Positions 63,757-64,000 of a DNA stretch of 64,000 nt are shown here, piece by piece. The notes beneath the pieces were generated by a model that made no database searches, had not been told where the DNA came from, and was given only the letters and a program-made list of their open reading frames with translations. The position numbers and the translations under genes are program-made. The DNA is from Cardiocondyla obscurior (lineage: Eukaryota > Arthropoda > Insecta > Hymenoptera > Formicidae), in assembly GCF_019399895.1 (NCBI RefSeq), contig NC_091872.1:1372395-1436394 (forward strand). Reading direction: 5' to 3'. The first letter of the stretch is position 1, and each line of letters starts with the position of its first letter.

Positions 63757-64000
63757 ATTACGTAATTATCACATAATCTAACACGAGCTTTATGTTTGTT
63801 TCATTGAAATTTTGTATTTAGATAAAACTGTATTTAAGAAGGTATTGTCCAGAGTGCTGTTTTGAACGTTACGTTCAAGATAAAATAAATTTTAAATTGT
63901 TCGAGTTTTATTCTCAAATAATATACGCACATTTATTGTTTTTTTTAATATAAATAAACATACATAAAAAAATTATTAAAGCCCCTTAAAAAGTAAGGCC
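63757..64000. other. Right flank, nothing recognised
   Basis: AT-rich DNA; no coding match. It does not continue the piggyBac sequence that flanks the left end of the outer element, and the first six bases (ATTACG) do not match the left flank (TTCGGG). Confidence 0.5.

Noticed and set aside
1..64000. tRNA or rRNA genes
   Set aside because: I saw no cloverleaf-like segment or rRNA core by eye; this is not an exhaustive search.

Overview
The window is eukaryotic and insect-like. It holds spliced exons of a fatty acid synthase, R1-type LINE, piggyBac and Ty3/gypsy remnants, TA-flanked palindromic MITEs, and two Maverick/Polinton (adintovirus-type) elements. The protein styles would fit a hymenopteran such as an ant, but that is a guess from pattern memory. 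I recognised no bacterial operon, CRISPR array, tRNA or rRNA.

Layout: (1) 1-2325, remnant of an R1-clade LINE. (2) 2326-4340, AT-rich DNA with two tandem-repeat arrays. (3) 4341-8351 (- strand), the last five exons of a fatty acid synthase (KR, ACP, thioesterase) with two in-frame stops, so a pseudogene; MITEs sit in its introns. (4) 8352-12814, a cluster of palindromic MITEs, a dispersed repeat, a DUF4817-like ORF and a piggyBac transposase cut off at its N-terminal side. (5) 12815-63756, one old Maverick ('outer') split by a second, intact Maverick of the same family ('inner', 23348-44850, 21,503 bp). The inner element starts AG, ends CT, has about 800-bp terminal inverted repeats and is flanked by the 6-bp duplication ACATAT. 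It landed inside the outer element's Tudor-domain gene in opposite orientation. The outer element was later hit by a gypsy retrotransposon (14796-20737, itself carrying a solo LTR of another element) and by a 2.47-kb insertion (51911-54379). Without these it is about 21.0 kb, close to the inner one.

The inner Maverick looks complete: protein-primed type DNA polymerase B (two exons), DDE integrase with chromodomain, FtsK/A32-type packaging ATPase, double-jelly-roll major capsid protein, penton-like minor capsid protein, adenain-like protease, a phospholipase A2-domain protein, and several conserved small genes. This is the replication, integration, packaging and capsid set expected of a virus able to form particles. 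The outer copy carries many frameshifts, a TGA in PolB and a 93-bp deletion that removes the PolB YTDTDS catalytic motif, while its MCP, ATPase and several small genes stay open.

The most unusual part is the accessory block next to one terminal repeat (39697-42928 inner; 20754-23347 plus 44851-45412 outer). It encodes a Tudor-domain protein and two different spliced CCCH zinc-finger plus RING proteins (probable E3 ubiquitin ligases). Tudor domains are the hallmark scaffold of the animal piRNA pathway, so a transposon/virus module aimed at small-RNA silencing or ubiquitin control is a reasonable but untested hypothesis.
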